In this document: positions 62,861 through 64,000 of the stretch, piece by piece | Layout of the letters: each line of letters begins with the position of its first letter | How positions within the stretch are numbered: position 1 is the first letter of the stretch | Assembly: GCA_947462335.1 (NCBI GenBank) | Contig: OX381718.1 | Span: 42,284,281-42,348,280, forward strand | Reading direction: 5' to 3' | DNA: 64,000 bases | Source: Harmothoe impar | Lineage: Eukaryota > Annelida > Polychaeta > Phyllodocida > Polynoidae | Notes under the pieces: model-generated | The model's input: only the letters and a program-made list of their open reading frames with translations | Databases searched by the model: none | Told to the model about the DNA's origin: nothing | Position numbers and translations under genes: made by a program

Positions 62861-64000
62861 CCTTCAGGGTTGTATTTCTCATTCGTCTGTAGCTAGCGTT
62901 CAGCACACTGAGCTAGGTTCATGCAGATAGGAGTCCATGCAGGAGAGGGGGGTGACATATTTGTATATGAATGAAAACATGGAACGAAAGAATAATTGCT
63001 TGAACTAATACATAATCGATGAAGCAACGGGACTCAGAAATATACGCAGATAAATACATGAGACTCATTCAAAATCACTTTATGTCGTCAGAACTTTCGG
63101 TCCAGGTTATATGGCATTGCCTTACATTTGAGGGTTGAGACTGACGTCTGAAAGTACTGTCCAGAGTACAACGGTACCAAAATGCAAGGGAATCTGGACT
63201 CTCTGCTTAGAGTCCAGTATACAACTAGTCTAGAGACTCTCCCACCAGAATGAGGCAAGTAGTTTAGACGACACAGAGAGGGCCTAGGTGACTCCCACTT
63301 TTTACTTTTGTTTGTTTGTGCTGGTGCAGGACTGCATGTCTCTAAACAAAACCTTGGCCAATGCCACATCGGAGGTAGTTAACTGCAGTTTACCCTGTGA
63401 ATGATAGAGTGCTGATTGCCATCCTGTCATTCCACAGCAAAGACCTCACCTATATAATCAACAAGTAGAACACAGGATAGGGCCCATTATGTAGGCGTTT
63501 AAATGTACTTTGTGGTTTAACAGTGTTTAAGGCTTGACATGAGAAGAACTGACGTTTAGTGCAGGATTCAGCAGAATACTGTTGTTACCAGATAAACGAT
63601 GAACCAGTGCCGCAACACCGTCCAGCAACACTGAGTATACTTGACACAACGTCAGACGGCTACAGTCCAAATCGCCGATAGATGAGGGGTAAAGTGTTCA
63701 AAGTTGTAATAAAGGACAGAGACATGGTGCTGTGGGGGGAGGGGGGATGAAAGGTATAGATTGTAGTTTCAGTCCTTCCCAAAAATTCAAGATATGGCAG
63801 GGCCATTGGTCCAATTTGGTGCGCTGCAGCTCCTGTACAAATTTGAAATGAAAGCACATGTATCCGTCTCCCAGTGGTAAAGGGTGGTCGGGTGTAAGCT
63901 GGGAGGTAGGGGTACAAACACAGTCGTGGTGACAAGGTTAGCGCAATTCTGCAGTGAAAACATGGCGCCACTTGAGCTGAATACCTCTCTGTACCGATAC
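62861..64000. other. No feature recognised
   Basis: Unique-looking sequence to the end of the window. A minus frame at 63971-63660 (103 codons) lacks splice or domain support. Confidence 0.4.

Overview
This window looks like gene-poor, repeat-dense nuclear DNA from an animal. It has no bacterial-style operons or long ORFs. It does have GT-AG type exon borders, A/B-box tRNA-derived fragments, TA-, TTA- and TTAA-flanked MITEs, microsatellites and several minisatellites. The mix (MITEs with long G-runs, 50-bp minisatellites, short exons in very large introns) would fit an invertebrate such as a lancelet or another marine deuterostome. That is an impression, not a demonstration: no diagnostic gene was recognised.

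Coding content is sparse. The two best exons are both on the minus strand: 24863-24690 (58 codons, starting with an NPAY motif and followed by Asn-Gly-Thr repeats) and 7153-6734 (140 codons, ending in a Gly/Asn/Glu-rich tail). Both begin and end in phase 0 and both are rich in Asn-Gly, so they may belong to one minus-strand gene with a roughly 17.5-kb intron. The family was not recognised. Four weaker plus-strand exon candidates lie at 2820-3026, 3904-4009, 27874-27994 and 42133-42290. Other open frames are unrecognised and probably chance, or are products of tandem arrays.

The dominant feature is one dispersed family of about 40 copies or fragments, typically 200-280 bp, spread over the whole window. 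Each copy has ends like TTAACCCTTTAA...TTAAAGGGTTAA, a hairpin around GTGCTTTAATGCAC, and two long hairpins built from CATGAATGCAGC / GCTGCATTCATG around GGCGAGTAACTCGCC. The TTAA ends suggest a piggyBac-like non-autonomous element (here called the TTAA multi-hairpin MITE). Other small elements sit between or inside these copies: a PIF/Harbinger-like family (TTA flanks, GGGAGTGCTC), several TA-flanked mariner-like families, foldbacks, and three tRNA-derived fragments near 25.8-26.5 kb.

Layout: 1-6.7 kb, repeats plus two weak exons; 6.7-7.2 kb, exon; 7.2-24.7 kb, possible giant intron with MITEs; 24.7-24.9 kb, exon; 25-48 kb, MITE-rich DNA with CCAAT/CRE clusters and a 50-bp minisatellite; 48.6-50.5 kb, a palindromic GACGGATCCGTC element followed by a composite satellite; 51-54 kb, AT microsatellite and a second 50-bp minisatellite; 54-64 kb, scattered MITEs including a nested pair at 61.75-62.69 kb. 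No transposase or reverse-transcriptase ORF was seen, so every mobile element here appears non-autonomous.
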